Source of the DNA: Naegleria lovaniensis
Lineage: Eukaryota > Heterolobosea > Eutetramitea > Acrasida > Naegleriidae
Direction: 5' to 3'
NCBI RefSeq assembly: GCF_003324165.1
Contig: NW_025407880.1
Span: 1-64,000 of the forward strand
Length of the DNA stretch: 64,000 nt
Each line of letters starts with the position of its first letter. The first letter of the stretch is position 1. Below the pieces are notes generated by a model that worked only from the letters and a program-made list of their open reading frames with translations, was not told where the DNA came from and did not search any database. Position numbers and translations under genes: made by a program. Below, one piece after another: positions 40,071 to 51,088 of this stretch.

Positions 40071-40254
40071 GTTGTTCAGTAGTCTCGCTGGTTTGTCGTT
40101 TTTGATTTGGAAACTTGCCACTGCGTGATGGAAAAATGAAGGCGATTTCAATTCGACTTATTTTTTTTTTGAATGGTACCTCTTCAGTTTGGCGTTCTTG
40201 TTCTTTCTAAAAACTTTGCAGACAAAATCATTTGTTGCTCCATCTAATGAGATT

Positions 40255-40264
40255 NNNNNNNNNN
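40255..40264. other. Assembly gap (10 N)
   Basis: Ten N bases. The next gene begins two bases later, so its true 5' end and promoter, and any extra exon of the RCC1-BTB gene, may be missing or misjoined. Confidence 0.95.
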
Positions 40265-40265
40265 A

Positions 40266-41744
40266 ATGACACTCCGAGAACCGAAAAAGAGAAAACTATC
40301 TCCCACGATAACAAGCAACAGTGATAAAATTGAAAATGATGAAAATATATGCGCGGACATACTCGATTCAGAAAAATTTAATTTTGCCAATTTATTTCAA
40401 ATGGATGATATGGTGTTTGAGATTTTACGATTTCTTGATTGGAAATTTATTTTACGTGTGTGTATGAGAGTTTCAAAACAATGGAATAGTAAATCATTAG
40501 ACATTCCACTCACCATATCAATTTCTGAACGCAGAAGTATGGGTCAGCATTGTTTGAAATGCATTGCTCATTGTGAGAGTTTAAGGAATTTGACATCTCT
40601 CTCATTATCACACAATAATATGAAGCCCAATGAGATTGAGCTCATTGTAACTGCTGAGAATATGAAAAATGTCACCTCATTGAATTTATCTGGTAACAAA
40701 CTCGTCCCTTCTACCATTAACAGCATTACCAAATGCATGGACAAGCTAACTTCATTGTATTTATCTTGCTCACAAATCAACTGTGAATCTGTTAAAAATA
40801 TTGCTATTAGCGAGAAGATGAAACGCTTGAAAACTTTGGATTTAAGCTCCAACCTTATTGGCCCAATTGGGGTTAAACATATTGCTGAGAGCGAGAATTT
40901 AAAAAATTTAATAACCATCGATTTGTCTTGGAATGCTATTGGTCCGAGTGGTGCTAAATATTTTGCCGATAATTTTGAAAATGTTAAAAATTTAAAGGTA
41001 CTCCATTTGATAGACACAGGCATACTTTCTGATGGTGCTTCCTTTATTGCAAGTAGTGAAATTATGAAAAATCTAACGTCTCTCAATTTGTGTGATAACG
41101 ATATTGGCACGAAAGGGGCAACGTGCATTGCGTCTAGTCCACACACAACGAATCTTAAAACACTTGATCTCTCTGGCAATAATATTGGATCTGACGGAGC
41201 CTTATTTATCACCAGCAGTGTACATTTAAAGAATTTAACAGAACTATATTTACAACGCAATAATATTGGCTCTGAAAGCATGATGCAAATTGCTAAGAGC
41301 CCGAATTTGAAAAGTGTGACACAATTAGATTTGTCTTCCAACAACATAAACGACACTGGCACTCAGTACATTGCGAATGGTGTCAATTTGTTGAATTTAA
41401 GAATCTTACGACTGAGAGGGAATGGCATTACTTCAACTGGAGTTCACTACATTGCCAATAGTGAGAATTTGCAGAACTTGACATTGTTAGACTTGTCCAC
41501 TAACCGTGTTGATGCTGAAGGAGCTAAATTCATCGCCAACAGCCAAACATTACAAAATATCACAGCGTTAAATCTGTATGATAATTGTATTGGTTCTAAA
41601 GGAGCTCAACTCATACTCAACGGTGTGAATTTAAAAAATTTGATGGAACTGAACTTGATTTATAATCAAATTGGCACGGACAATGCTAATGTCCTTGCAA
41701 ACCACAACAACAATAAGCAAAAGAAACTCAAATTTTTCTATTAA
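40266..41744 (+). CDS. F-box/LRR protein with about 14 RI-type repeats
   Basis: The 492-aa frame starts right after the N gap, so the start is provisional. An F-box lies at about 45-85 (LFQMDDMVFEILRFLDW, then VCMRVSKQWNS). It is followed by a regular array of 24-residue leucine-rich repeats (NLTSLNLSGNxIGxxGAxxIAxS pattern), the NOD/ribonuclease-inhibitor type common in Naegleria. The array runs to the C-terminus without a cap. By family it should be an SCF substrate receptor. Compared with the gene at 35681-36679 it has more and more regular repeats. Confidence 0.82.
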   Translation: MTLREPKKRKLSPTITSNSDKIENDENICADILDSEKFNFANLFQMDDMVFEILRFLDWKFILRVCMRVSKQWNSKSLDIPLTISISERRSMGQHCLKCIAHCESLRNLTSLSLSHNNMKPNEIELIVTAENMKNVTSLNLSGNKLVPSTINSITKCMDKLTSLYLSCSQINCESVKNIAISEKMKRLKTLDLSSNLIGPIGVKHIAESENLKNLITIDLSWNAIGPSGAKYFADNFENVKNLKVLHLIDTGILSDGASFIASSEIMKNLTSLNLCDNDIGTKGATCIASSPHTTNLKTLDLSGNNIGSDGALFITSSVHLKNLTELYLQRNNIGSESMMQIAKSPNLKSVTQLDLSSNNINDTGTQYIANGVNLLNLRILRLRGNGITSTGVHYIANSENLQNLTLLDLSTNRVDAEGAKFIANSQTLQNITALNLYDNCIGSKGAQLILNGVNLKNLMELNLIYNQIGTDNANVLANHNNNKQKKLKFFY

Positions 41745-42396
41745 GATCATTCGAGTATGGTCTTGCATATAAAGTGACCAACTTGGTATTAAATTAGTCT
41801 AAAACACATGTGTTGTTGACTCTTTAGAAAGTCGAGGGTATGCGAAATCAAAAGTCAGACATAACTATCGAAAAAATTACCATCGCGTCCGGTCGGTTCC
41901 GTCTACAACACTACTAGAGGAGCGACCAGAATTCTTTTTGACAACAATTGTGTCGTGTTTGGGTATGTTTGTTTTAAAGCGTGATGATGTCATATCCTAT
42001 TTACATTTACTATCATTTGGTTTATTTTCAAAATTCCATAGAGAACCATTTCTATCGGTTGTGTTGATTTGTTCGTCTTGAGAGATTGTATATTGAACCA
42101 TCATTGAAACTCTTTCCAAAACGTATGTTTTCATGATTTGTATTTGATGTTTTGAATGATAATCATTGGTTGCTGAACCCGATATCCATTCTCTACATCT
42201 CCTCCTGTCATTTGGATTTATTTGAACCATCATCATCATAGTCTCATTCCAACTGCTATCATCATCAACACCCCTCTCACATCAGAAAAGAACTTCATAG
42301 GTTACTGAACCCATCATTCTATTAAAACGGACGCTTTCCACTCTTCTTTCTTCATCCCGTCCTATCATCTGTCTGTACCATACCATCTTCATCACG
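41745..42396. other. Intergenic region
   Basis: 650 bp between the LRR gene and the hydrolase gene. A minus-strand open stretch at 41997-42239 has no domain. Just before the hydrolase ATG is a pyrimidine-rich stretch. No RNA gene seen. Confidence 0.4.
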
Positions 42397-44130
42397 ATGA
42401 ATTTTAATATTAAAAACATTGGAAATTTGTGGGATGAAATTTGTAACTTGATCATCCGACCACAACGGTGTATATATGAACCCTCGATTGCACTCGGACC
42501 TAAATTATTTACTCTTGATAATCGAATTTTTGAAAGAAAGGATTTTCAGTTGACAAATTCGAGAGGAAAAGTTATTGAATGCTCGCATTATCAACCCATA
42601 GAATCGCAAAGAACAAAGGAAAAGTTACCTTGTGTGATTTATTGTCATGGTAACTGTGGATCAAGATGTGATGCATTGGATGCTGTCAGGTGAGTATTGG
42701 AATTATGACTTGATTTTATATTTTGACTATCATCTTATTAATAATATCATTGTCTTGCGATTATTGACGATTTGGAATACTGTATGGTCAATTAATACAA
42801 TCCGTACCCAAATGCTACTTTGTCACCTCACGTGTCACGATCATTGAATATTAATATTTTTGTATGTCACTGACCTCACCTCCACTACTGATCTGATTGG
42901 TTCATGAATGAACGGACATGTCAATTCTTGGACTGCTGCTTCATGCAAACACAAAATCACAATCAACGTGAACAGCATTTTACTTCCATACAATATCACA
43001 GTTTTTGCTTTTGACTTTACCGGATCTGGCTTATCTGAAGGAGATTATGTTTCACTTGGAAATTACGAAAAGCAAGATGTTGGAACAATTGTTGAATATT
43101 TATGGTCAACCAAGAGAGTGAGTAGAATTGGATTGTGGGGACGATCGATGGGTGCTGCCACATCCATCATGTATGCATCCATAGATCAAAGTATTGCTGG
43201 AATTGTTGTTGACAGTCCATTCACATCTTTGGAAGATTTATCAATGGAACTTGTTCACTCTTATCAATCTTGGATACCGAAAAAGATGATCAAAATGGGT
43301 ATTAATCTTATTAGAAAATCAATTATTGGCAAAGCAGGTTTTGATATTCGTTCGTGTGCACCTATTGAATGTGCTGGCTCTTGTTTTGTTCCTGCACTTT
43401 TTGCCCATGCAGAGAATGACGATTTTATCAAAATTCATCACTCTGAAAAGCTCTATGAAACCTATGCAGGTGACAAGAATATGATTCGATTTGAAGGTGA
43501 CCACAATAGTGCAAGACCCGATTTTATGTATGACTCTGTTTGCATCTTCTTTTACAATGTGCTTGTGAGCAATGATAAGGAATTGGAAAATAAGGATATT
43601 CCAAAGGGTTCAATGGCACACAAGAATGATGTTGGTGTTGTGACAGAGAAGGGTCGACAAAGTAAGTTCATACATTGATTTCAATTTCAACAAGCGAGTT
43701 GTTAACAATATTTCTTTCCTAACCTATTATTATTATTATTTTGGACATTTTATATTTTTTAATGAAAGTTGCTCTTGAAAATGGAGAAGGAGAATACTTT
43801 ACTGATTTCTTAGATTCTGCCACTTCAGATTCACCAGCGAAAAAGACCACTTCGGCCTCCTCAAAAATCTCCATTCCACGCGAAGCAGCTCATAACGATT
43901 CATCCTTCTTCCAATCACTCTCATATCCTCAAATGATTGTTCCAAGTTCTCTCAATGACAATTATGAAGGATTTGGAAATAGTGACGAAGACGAAATGCT
44001 TTTCCGAGCTCTCATTGAAAGTGTCAAAGAAGAACTCAATATTTGCAAGGACGAAAATGAACGAAAAGAACTCGAAACTCGATTGAAAGAGCTCTATGAA
44101 CAAGCCAAAGTCAACTCTGCATTCTTATAA
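42397..44130 (+). CDS. Alpha/beta hydrolase with C-terminal ubiquitin-interacting motif
   Basis: Exons 42397-42689, 42976-43661 and 43769-44130 join in frame to 446 aa. The hydrolase fold has YCHGNCGSRCDALD (oxyanion HGN), FDFTGSGLSEGDYVSLG, the nucleophile elbow GLWGRSMGAATS (Ser about 153), the acid in HAENDDF (about 245) and the His in EGDHNS (about 272), so the Ser-Asp-His triad is complete. This is the ABHD13/17-like serine hydrolase group, often acyl-thioesterases. The third exon adds a disordered acidic stretch and DEMLFRALIESVKEEL (about 400-416). That segment fits the UIM consensus (acidic, then AL-xx-S-xx-E) and runs into a coiled-coil tail. The combination suggests recruitment to ubiquitinated partners. 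Intron 1 is 286 bp, intron 2 is 107 bp. Confidence 0.8.
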
Positions 44131-44371
44131 AACACATACGCGTCATGAAATCAACTTCATCACCCAATAGTGTTTGTACATTGTGTGCCCCGATTTACTG
44201 TAACAACAATTGAAACAACAAGGTGATGTCCATTTACTAAGTTGGATGCCCTCAATAGATAGTACATTGAGAGTATATACTAGTATGCGGCTATCAGTTC
44301 ATTCGTTTACAGTATATGCTGCCCAATAGTATTACCCTTGGAAATGAACCCTTTCAAGACCAAGCGAAAAA

Positions 44372-46356
44372 ATGCGACCAGTGGGTTTGAGTAGTTTCAC
44401 CGCTCACCCTACCGTAGCATCCTCTACAGTAGTTCTCTCTTCTCCAACATCACATCAGCTACAACAACAACAACATCATTCAATGAACATGAACAACAAT
44501 AATGGTCAGCATCAGCATCACCATCAACCATACAATAATCACTCAGGTAGTCTCATTGGCAATAATACCATGCCATTGGGATCCCCTCAGAAAGCGGTTA
44601 AGAGGCCAGCCATGATTCATGTTGGAGCCTATCAGGGAGGTTTTGGGCTTGTACCTCCGAGCCATTCGGGAGGAAATGAAGCACAACCCTCAAACATGGT
44701 ATCTCCGAGTGCCTTGACCTCTCCCAATAATTATTCCAATGGATCATCCATAATGACCTCTCCCTCTAACAGCAAGACACCAGTTGGGAGCTCTACCTCT
44801 ACGAACGCCACTTTCGTACAACACAATACCATGTCTGTCATTAATACTTCTGGGCCAAGAACACCATCTGGAAAATCGAAAAAACCTCTCATGGAAAATG
44901 GAATAACATCACCCAAAGTATTCCGATCAACAGCCTTATCAATGATCCCGTCAACACCTCCCAAGTCAAGTCAACAACAACAATCTGCACAGACTTCACC
45001 AGTTCTGACATCTCCTGGCGCGTTAACCTCTCCATTCAAAGAAATTCCATCTCCTCTCGTTCGAAGTTCGAATACAGCCATTGAACCGCGAAGAAATGTT
45101 CAATCTTCGGCTAACAATGGCATGGGTAAAATCACTCGACATTTGAGCGCCTCTTCTTCACCTTCTTCTTCATCATCGTCATCTGCCAGCAGCAACGGTA
45201 GCAGTAAAAGTTCGACAACCCCCAGTAAAAAGTCCATTATGGAGGAATTAAAAATTGATAAGGTCAAAAATCCCTTGCACCGATGTATATCCGTTCATGC
45301 AATCCCATCCATCTCTGGCATTTACGACAACCTTTTCAACAATCAATCTCGAAAGCTCTCCTATTCTTCAGCAAGCGCACAAGGCAAAAGACCCTCAATG
45401 GAAGACGAGCACTTCTTTGTGAAGAACATTGAAGAGGCACTCGGTCAGCCACCAACATTTAGATTTCATGCAATGTTTGGCGTTTTTGATGGCCATTGTG
45501 GCTCAGAATGTGCACAACATTGTAAGGAGGTAGGTTGTTTTGAATTGCTTTTTTACCTATTCACTTCAATGGTGTCCTTTTTTCGTGTATTCTTCTCGTT
45601 ATCACTCAATATTTACGTTTATTCATATGGATAGACATTATTTCAAATTTTGGCAAAGAATCGATGTTTCTTGCAAGATATTGTAAGATCATTTGTTGAG
45701 AGGTAAGTCACTTGGCATGCATTACCCTTTCAAGGGAATATTCTGATCCTTTGATCTTTTTCGATATCAGTTTTGAGGCTTGTGACATGGAATTTAAGCA
45801 AAAATTGTTTGGAGGTTCAGATGATTCACTTTTTTCAGCCGAGGAATATTATGCTGGTTGTACAGCTAATGTTTGTGTGTTAAGGAATGATGATTTATTT
45901 GTGGCAAATCTCGGAGACACGAGGTGTGTTCTCGCTCATAAAGGTTTTGCCATTCAGCTTTCAGAAGATCATAAACCTAACAATAAGGACGAACGATTGA
46001 GGATTGAAAAAAATGGAGGAATAGTTTCCTTCGGAAGAGTGAATGGAGCTCTGGCAGTTTCTAGAGCTTTTGGAGATTTTGAGTTTAAAAAGAAGGGTTC
46101 AAATCTTGTGAGCGTTGTTCCCGATGTTTCTCACTTCATTCTCACCAAAGATTCTGACTTTATTATTATTGCATGTGACGGTCTGTGGGACGTCATGTCC
46201 TCAGCAGAAGCAGTCAAACATGTTTACAATTACCTTCAACAATTCAAAGATCCAAGGAAAGCATGTGAAAAACTTGTTGAAAAGGCTCTCAAAGATGGTT
46301 CCATGGATAACATCACTGTTATTTTAATTCTCTTGAAGGAATTGAATAAAACGTGA
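44372..46356 (+). CDS. PP2C-family Ser/Thr phosphatase (three exons)
   Basis: Exons 44372-45529, 45635-45702 and 45771-46356 join in frame to 603 aa; the middle exon is only 68 bp. The first 320 residues are low-complexity Ser/Pro/Gln/His with many SPxxL-type patches, likely regulatory and phosphorylated. The catalytic PPM domain follows. Its motifs are GKRPSMEDEHFF, MFGVFDGHCGSECA (metal Asp/Gly), VANLGDTRCVLAHKG, LSEDHKPNNKDER, GALAVSRAFGDFEFK, IIACDGLWDVMS and GSMDNITVILI. All metal-binding Asp are in place, so it should be an active Mn/Mg-dependent phosphatase. The family dephosphorylates MAPK and stress targets; the target here is unknown. Confidence 0.9.
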
Positions 46357-46532
46357 CCTTAATTAATATCTTTTCAAAATTAAAATGACACACGGTGGTT
46401 TAACTTGAGCCAAAGTTTATTGGTGTATTGGTGGTGTTTCGTCCCTTGTGTGTCACTCTTAATTTCGTAAGATATAATGCCTTTCTTTTGTATTGCTCAG
46501 TCATCGAAACCTTCCAGATTCAACCAAAAAAA

Positions 46533-47699
46533 ATGCTTTCATCACTTGCGCAGTATGGATCTGATTCCGAGGATGAATCATTCTCTGCTCCAACCAACAA
46601 CAAGAACAATGCTGAAAAAACCAACAGTGCACCATCGGTGGTGTTGAATAATAATTTCAAACAAGCTGAGTCTTTGGTTACAACAAGCACGAAAAATCAA
46701 ATTCAATCCGATCAAGACGAAGTTATCATTGAATCCATAGACGATGAAGTTGGAGTTTCAAATTTTAATTACAAAACAATTTCATCAACCGTTATAAATG
46801 CTCCCAATAATACGGAGAACACAAACAACACAAGCCGAGTCAACACTTCATCATCATCCTCTTCCACTATCACAGCAGAAGGTAAAAGAAAAACAAAGCA
46901 AAAGAAGGTATCAAGTACTAAAAAAGCTCTCTTGATGAAACTCGCTGAACACTCTCTTTTTAATAATCCCAAAGATTCATCTGAAACAACAACAGCCACA
47001 AGTAAACGAAAATTATTTGAAGAACAAGAACGATTTCTCGATGACGATGATGGAGATTTCAATGATGAAGAGGATCAAATGTACTATTCAACAAGTAAGA
47101 AACAAAAATCGGAAGCAGGCTCGTCTTCTCCATTTTCAGATCAAGAGACGGACAATACCGATGAAATGAGCAACAAGTTGTATCTTCCAAAATCAAAAGA
47201 AACCATGCCTTTGGATGATAATGAGGATGAGTTTAATCTGGGAATGGACGAAGAAGAGGAGGAAGAAATTTATAACAACTTGAAGGACGTTCAAGACGAG
47301 CAGGGCACTACAAACCCCAAGTCCATTCCTGAAGATATTCTCGCTGAAATGAAACGTCAAGGTATTGATGTAGACCAACTTGGAGAAGTCGATATTGTGG
47401 ACGTGGGAGAAAATGGGTCTAGCGAGTTGGTGAATTTAGAAGTAGAAAGAAGAAGAGCTCTCATTGAAAAACACAAGAGAGAAATTTACATGACAAAGGA
47501 TGAACAAGATGCTCTTAAACAGTTCAACTTTACAGTTGAAGGCGCAGGAAACAAACATCGTGTGAAGGTTGCAAAAACCAAAAATCAAATTTCATTCCTG
47601 GCTCAACAAGCAACCGGAAGAGAATTGGAAATGGCTGAGAGATTGGAAAAATCAAGACAAAGCAATTCCTCTGCAAAGAAGAAATATGGATGGAGATAG
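46533..47699 (+). CDS. PRCC-like nuclear/splicing-associated protein
   Basis: The protein is 388 aa from the ATG at 46533 (start MLSSLAQYGSDSEDE, typical of this family; the open frame 35 codons upstream is not supported). Most of the chain is disordered, acidic and Asn/Ser-rich with Lys patches. The C-terminal 90 residues carry the conserved PRCC block. VNLEVERRRA leads to HRVKVAKTKNQISFLAQQA, RELEMAERLEKSR and the terminal KKKYGW. Human PRCC associates with pre-mRNA splicing factors. The match is confined to the tail, as is normal for this family. Confidence 0.75.
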   Translation: MLSSLAQYGSDSEDESFSAPTNNKNNAEKTNSAPSVVLNNNFKQAESLVTTSTKNQIQSDQDEVIIESIDDEVGVSNFNYKTISSTVINAPNNTENTNNTSRVNTSSSSSSTITAEGKRKTKQKKVSSTKKALLMKLAEHSLFNNPKDSSETTTATSKRKLFEEQERFLDDDDGDFNDEEDQMYYSTSKKQKSEAGSSSPFSDQETDNTDEMSNKLYLPKSKETMPLDDNEDEFNLGMDEEEEEEIYNNLKDVQDEQGTTNPKSIPEDILAEMKRQGIDVDQLGEVDIVDVGENGSSELVNLEVERRRALIEKHKREIYMTKDEQDALKQFNFTVEGAGNKHRVKVAKTKNQISFLAQQATGRELEMAERLEKSRQSNSSAKKKYGWR

Positions 47700-47947
47700 T
47701 GCATGACAGTGATGTCAACAACAACATCAATACCGAATTATGGAATGTGAGTATTTCATGTAATGCAATATTGCATGGAATTGCAAAGGCGATTTTCTTT
47801 CAACACATTCATGACATCCAAGTGAACGTATGAATACTGTCATTGAAACTGATGATATATGAATGGATTTTAAACTACTACTAAAAAGAATTTCTAATCC
47901 TGCGGAAATGGATGTATTTTACGAATGAATATTTTGCATTTTCACCC

Positions 47948-48766
47948 TTAATCAACCTTCTTTGTCTCACTTTTCATATTATTGGAACCTAAATAGTAGG
48001 AAACACTAAAAGCAAAGACATACAAGACTGAAATGAGAGGAACCAAATCTGGAGACATTGCAGCACCATCGACCACTTGGTCTGCCCTCTCGGAAGTATC
48101 ATCACCAAAGTAAGCAAACCAATTCAGACCTGTCGCTGAAATTCCATACACTACAAAGGCCAACCAAAACGTTCGATCAAGCTTGTTCGCTCTAGCTCTT
48201 GCTGCCAAAATGCCAATCATTCCCAACCACACAAAGAACCACTCTAACCATGTATTGCCCCATTTTGACCAATTTTCCCAAGTTCCCAATCCAATCATGG
48301 CTGTAGTAAAAGGTGGGAAGATGGTGACGTCTGGTCGATGAACAAGAACATCCAATACCCAATGTGAAACTACACCTAAAAAGAGAATACAAAACAAGGA
48401 CCAGAAGGATCGATGATTTTGATTCGTTCGTGTTGTTGTTGTTGAGTGTTGAAACATTCGATAGAGTATTGTAAAAATCAAAGCCAATGCCAAAGAACCT
48501 GTCAATGAATGAGTATATTCCGAATGAATATCCGAAGGAAAAACTGCATTCTTTCTCATTCTCTCCACATTGAATGTGGCATATTCATGACAAATGAAAG
48601 GATAGGAACATTCTTGAACATTCATTTGACACAATGTTTTGCACAAGACTTGAAGTGAAAAATACACAATGTCAATGAGTTGTGTCGAAATCATGAGCCA
48701 TACCAAACTGACGTCGGGAAAGAAATAATGAATCACGCCAGCTGGACCGTAATGACCTTGAAACAT
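47948..48766 (-). CDS. Multipass membrane protein, YdjM/DUF457-like metal hydrolase
   Basis: 272 aa with about five to six hydrophobic helices. The segment GVVSHWVLDVLVHRPDVTIFPP holds the His-xxx-Asp-xxx-HRPD-type motif of the membrane-bound YdjM (DUF457/LexA-binding) hydrolase group. An HSLTGS motif lies in the preceding helix. The N-terminal half has a Cys-rich loop between helices, likely lumenal. By family it would be a membrane-embedded metal-dependent hydrolase, but the biochemical role is unknown. No intron. Gene order gives no further clue. Confidence 0.6.
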   Translation of the reverse strand: MFQGHYGPAGVIHYFFPDVSLVWLMISTQLIDIVYFSLQVLCKTLCQMNVQECSYPFICHEYATFNVERMRKNAVFPSDIHSEYTHSLTGSLALALIFTILYRMFQHSTTTTRTNQNHRSFWSLFCILFLGVVSHWVLDVLVHRPDVTIFPPFTTAMIGLGTWENWSKWGNTWLEWFFVWLGMIGILAARARANKLDRTFWLAFVVYGISATGLNWFAYFGDDTSERADQVVDGAAMSPDLVPLISVLYVFAFSVSYYLGSNNMKSETKKVD

Positions 48767-49064
48767 TTGTGAATATTTTTTGAGTTTGAGAAGTTTGTGG
48801 TGGACACGCTTTTATCCGGAATTGGCAGTTGACATTTTGATGTGGCCACATATATTGTGCGTGAGTTTATACATCCGTTCGAAAATTGAGCTCAAATAAT
48901 GTCCCAGAGTATCAATCCAACGCTCTGAAAGCATGGAATTGATCGCCTTGTGATATCTTGTCGAGAAGAAGAAGAAGAAGTGAAGTGGGTTCCACAGCTT
49001 TGTTAAATTTCCTTTTTCAACGAGTTTCAAGTACAGATTCAAAAAGTTTTAAAGAAAAAACAAA

Positions 49065-50935
49065 ATGCAACAACAACCCTTGACCATTAGCACTGTTTCG
49101 ATTACTCCTTTTGGTTCCTCCTCCACAACGAACATCTCTTCTCATCCTTTTCCACTCCAATCGCACCACAATCCTCCGAATGCTGCTGAAACTTTTATTG
49201 AAGATGAAAAACCTTCTCAATCATCTTTGCAGACACCTCCTCTTATTGAAGAACGAAACCATCCTTCCGTAGTAGTTAATTTGGCAATTCCCACACAAGC
49301 ACAACCTGGAAGCTTACCAGAAATTATTTCACATCAAGTCAAGACACAACCAAGCAGCAGTATGAAATCTTCACCTTCTCGTGGTAGTGGTGTATCATTC
49401 AAATCCTTTCTTTCTGCCTTAACCTTTCTCATCTTGACACGAAAAACGTATCATAATTTTTTCAAACCTCAACACGAGAGAGAAGCAGCTGTTGTTGTTG
49501 CTCCTCCTTTCAAACATACCAAAGAAGAAGGAAATTCTTCACCACCACAACACCACCACCACCATGATTCATTGTTGCAAGAACCCAAGAATCATGACAT
49601 GGTTCATGAACTGAATGAACATCCAACAAGGAACGAGACGACTCAATCATTGCAACAACATGTCTTCAATCCTCATTTCATTAGTTCTTCCTATAACCTA
49701 AAAAAGGATTTTTACTCAAAATCGAATTGGACACAAATTGTCTTTGATTATATCATGGAATGGCTCGTGATCCTTGTGGTAGGAATTATTGCAGCAATTT
49801 TATTCCAGGTACCATATCCCCAAACCTTGTACTTTCGATTGGATGATCCTCGAATTGGATATCCCTTATTGGGAATTCAAACAGTTCCTTTTAATTTGAT
49901 TGTGATTGCATTTGTGGTGTGTATTCCGATTGGATCCTTGTTGTTGTTTCAATTGGTGTTTGTGAGGAATTTACATGATACGCATCACATGTTATTGGGA
50001 TATATTCAATCGTTGTGTAAGTATGTCATTGGATGTATACAATTGATTTCAATTCTGAATATTCCATTCAATCATTGTTAATGGCCTTCATTGGTTTAAA
50101 AAAAATTGTGACATGTTGACATTTTGGAATGAATAACAATATTCATCATTCAAAATACTTGAAAAAAACAACAATTGTTGTTTCTAAATATTCCATTCCA
50201 TAATAGGTTTCAGCATGTTATTCATGATGTTTTTTTGGTTTTTTTATCCCGATTACAGACCTAGCTTTCTTCAAGAATGTAATCCCATTGCTGCCAAAGT
50301 TCAAGCCCTCCAAAACGAACGTACGAATCATTTCAATACAGTTGTGTATTATTTACCTCATGAAATTTGCTCACAACCAGAAAAGTATCGAGGAATGAAA
50401 GTGAATAATACTCCAGCATTTCCAAGTGGACATGCAGCAAATTTGTTTGCTGTTTGGATTTTTCTCTTGCTCTACGTGTTTGCAAAAACAAAGGCTGTAA
50501 GTTAATGTTTTGGGGAAATGAAGTAACGATTGGAAATTGACAACGTATCACTTGTCGAAAAATTGAACCTTTCGAAACAACAAGCTCTCGCTGGCGCAAG
50601 ATCGAAATAGACAAGATCACAGAAATGGAACACTTACAAGCACTGCCCGAAGAGGTATTCTTTTCTTTCCATTTGTTGCGCTTTTAATTTTGGCATGCTT
50701 AATTTGGATTGGAGTGTTTTCAAGAGTATTGGATTACCAACATACATGGACGCAAGTCATTGTTGGAACAATTATTGGAGTGCTGTGTGGAATAATTGTG
50801 TACATGTACAAGTACGGCAGTTTATTTGGTCACAATTCACACATTCCATTGTATTATTATTGGAAAGATGATTACAATAGTGCTCATGAAAATCAGCAAC
50901 AATCGTCTAGTGACAAAGCGATCAGTAAGGAATAG
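49065..50935 (+). CDS. PAP2-superfamily membrane protein with altered active site (three exons)
   Basis: Exons 49065-50016, 50207-50496 and 50585-50935 join in frame to 530 aa. The last acceptor (50583-50584) was chosen because it is the one that keeps phase and restores helix 4. Residues 1-215 are cytosolic, low complexity and His/Pro-rich. The membrane core of six helices follows. Motif C1 reads FFYPDYRPSFLQEC (the RP is kept, but no Lys sits at the usual place). C2 is FPSGHAAN (the catalytic His environment is intact). C3 is SRVLDYQHTWTQ, where the relay Asp after the His is Gln. The family dephosphorylates phosphatidate, diacylglycerol pyrophosphate or related lipids. Loss of two catalytic-site residues questions activity. 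Confidence 0.75.
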
Positions 50936-51088
50936 GAATTAAGCATCATCTGTACGGGCCAACATTTGTATGAGTTTGAATCACTTTGACATGATAAAGG
51001 ACTGGTGTTTGAGGGTTTGTTGTAGAATGGCTTTATGAAGATGGTTATAGAAAAAATTATTGCACATGTTTTATTTTAAACAAACTAA

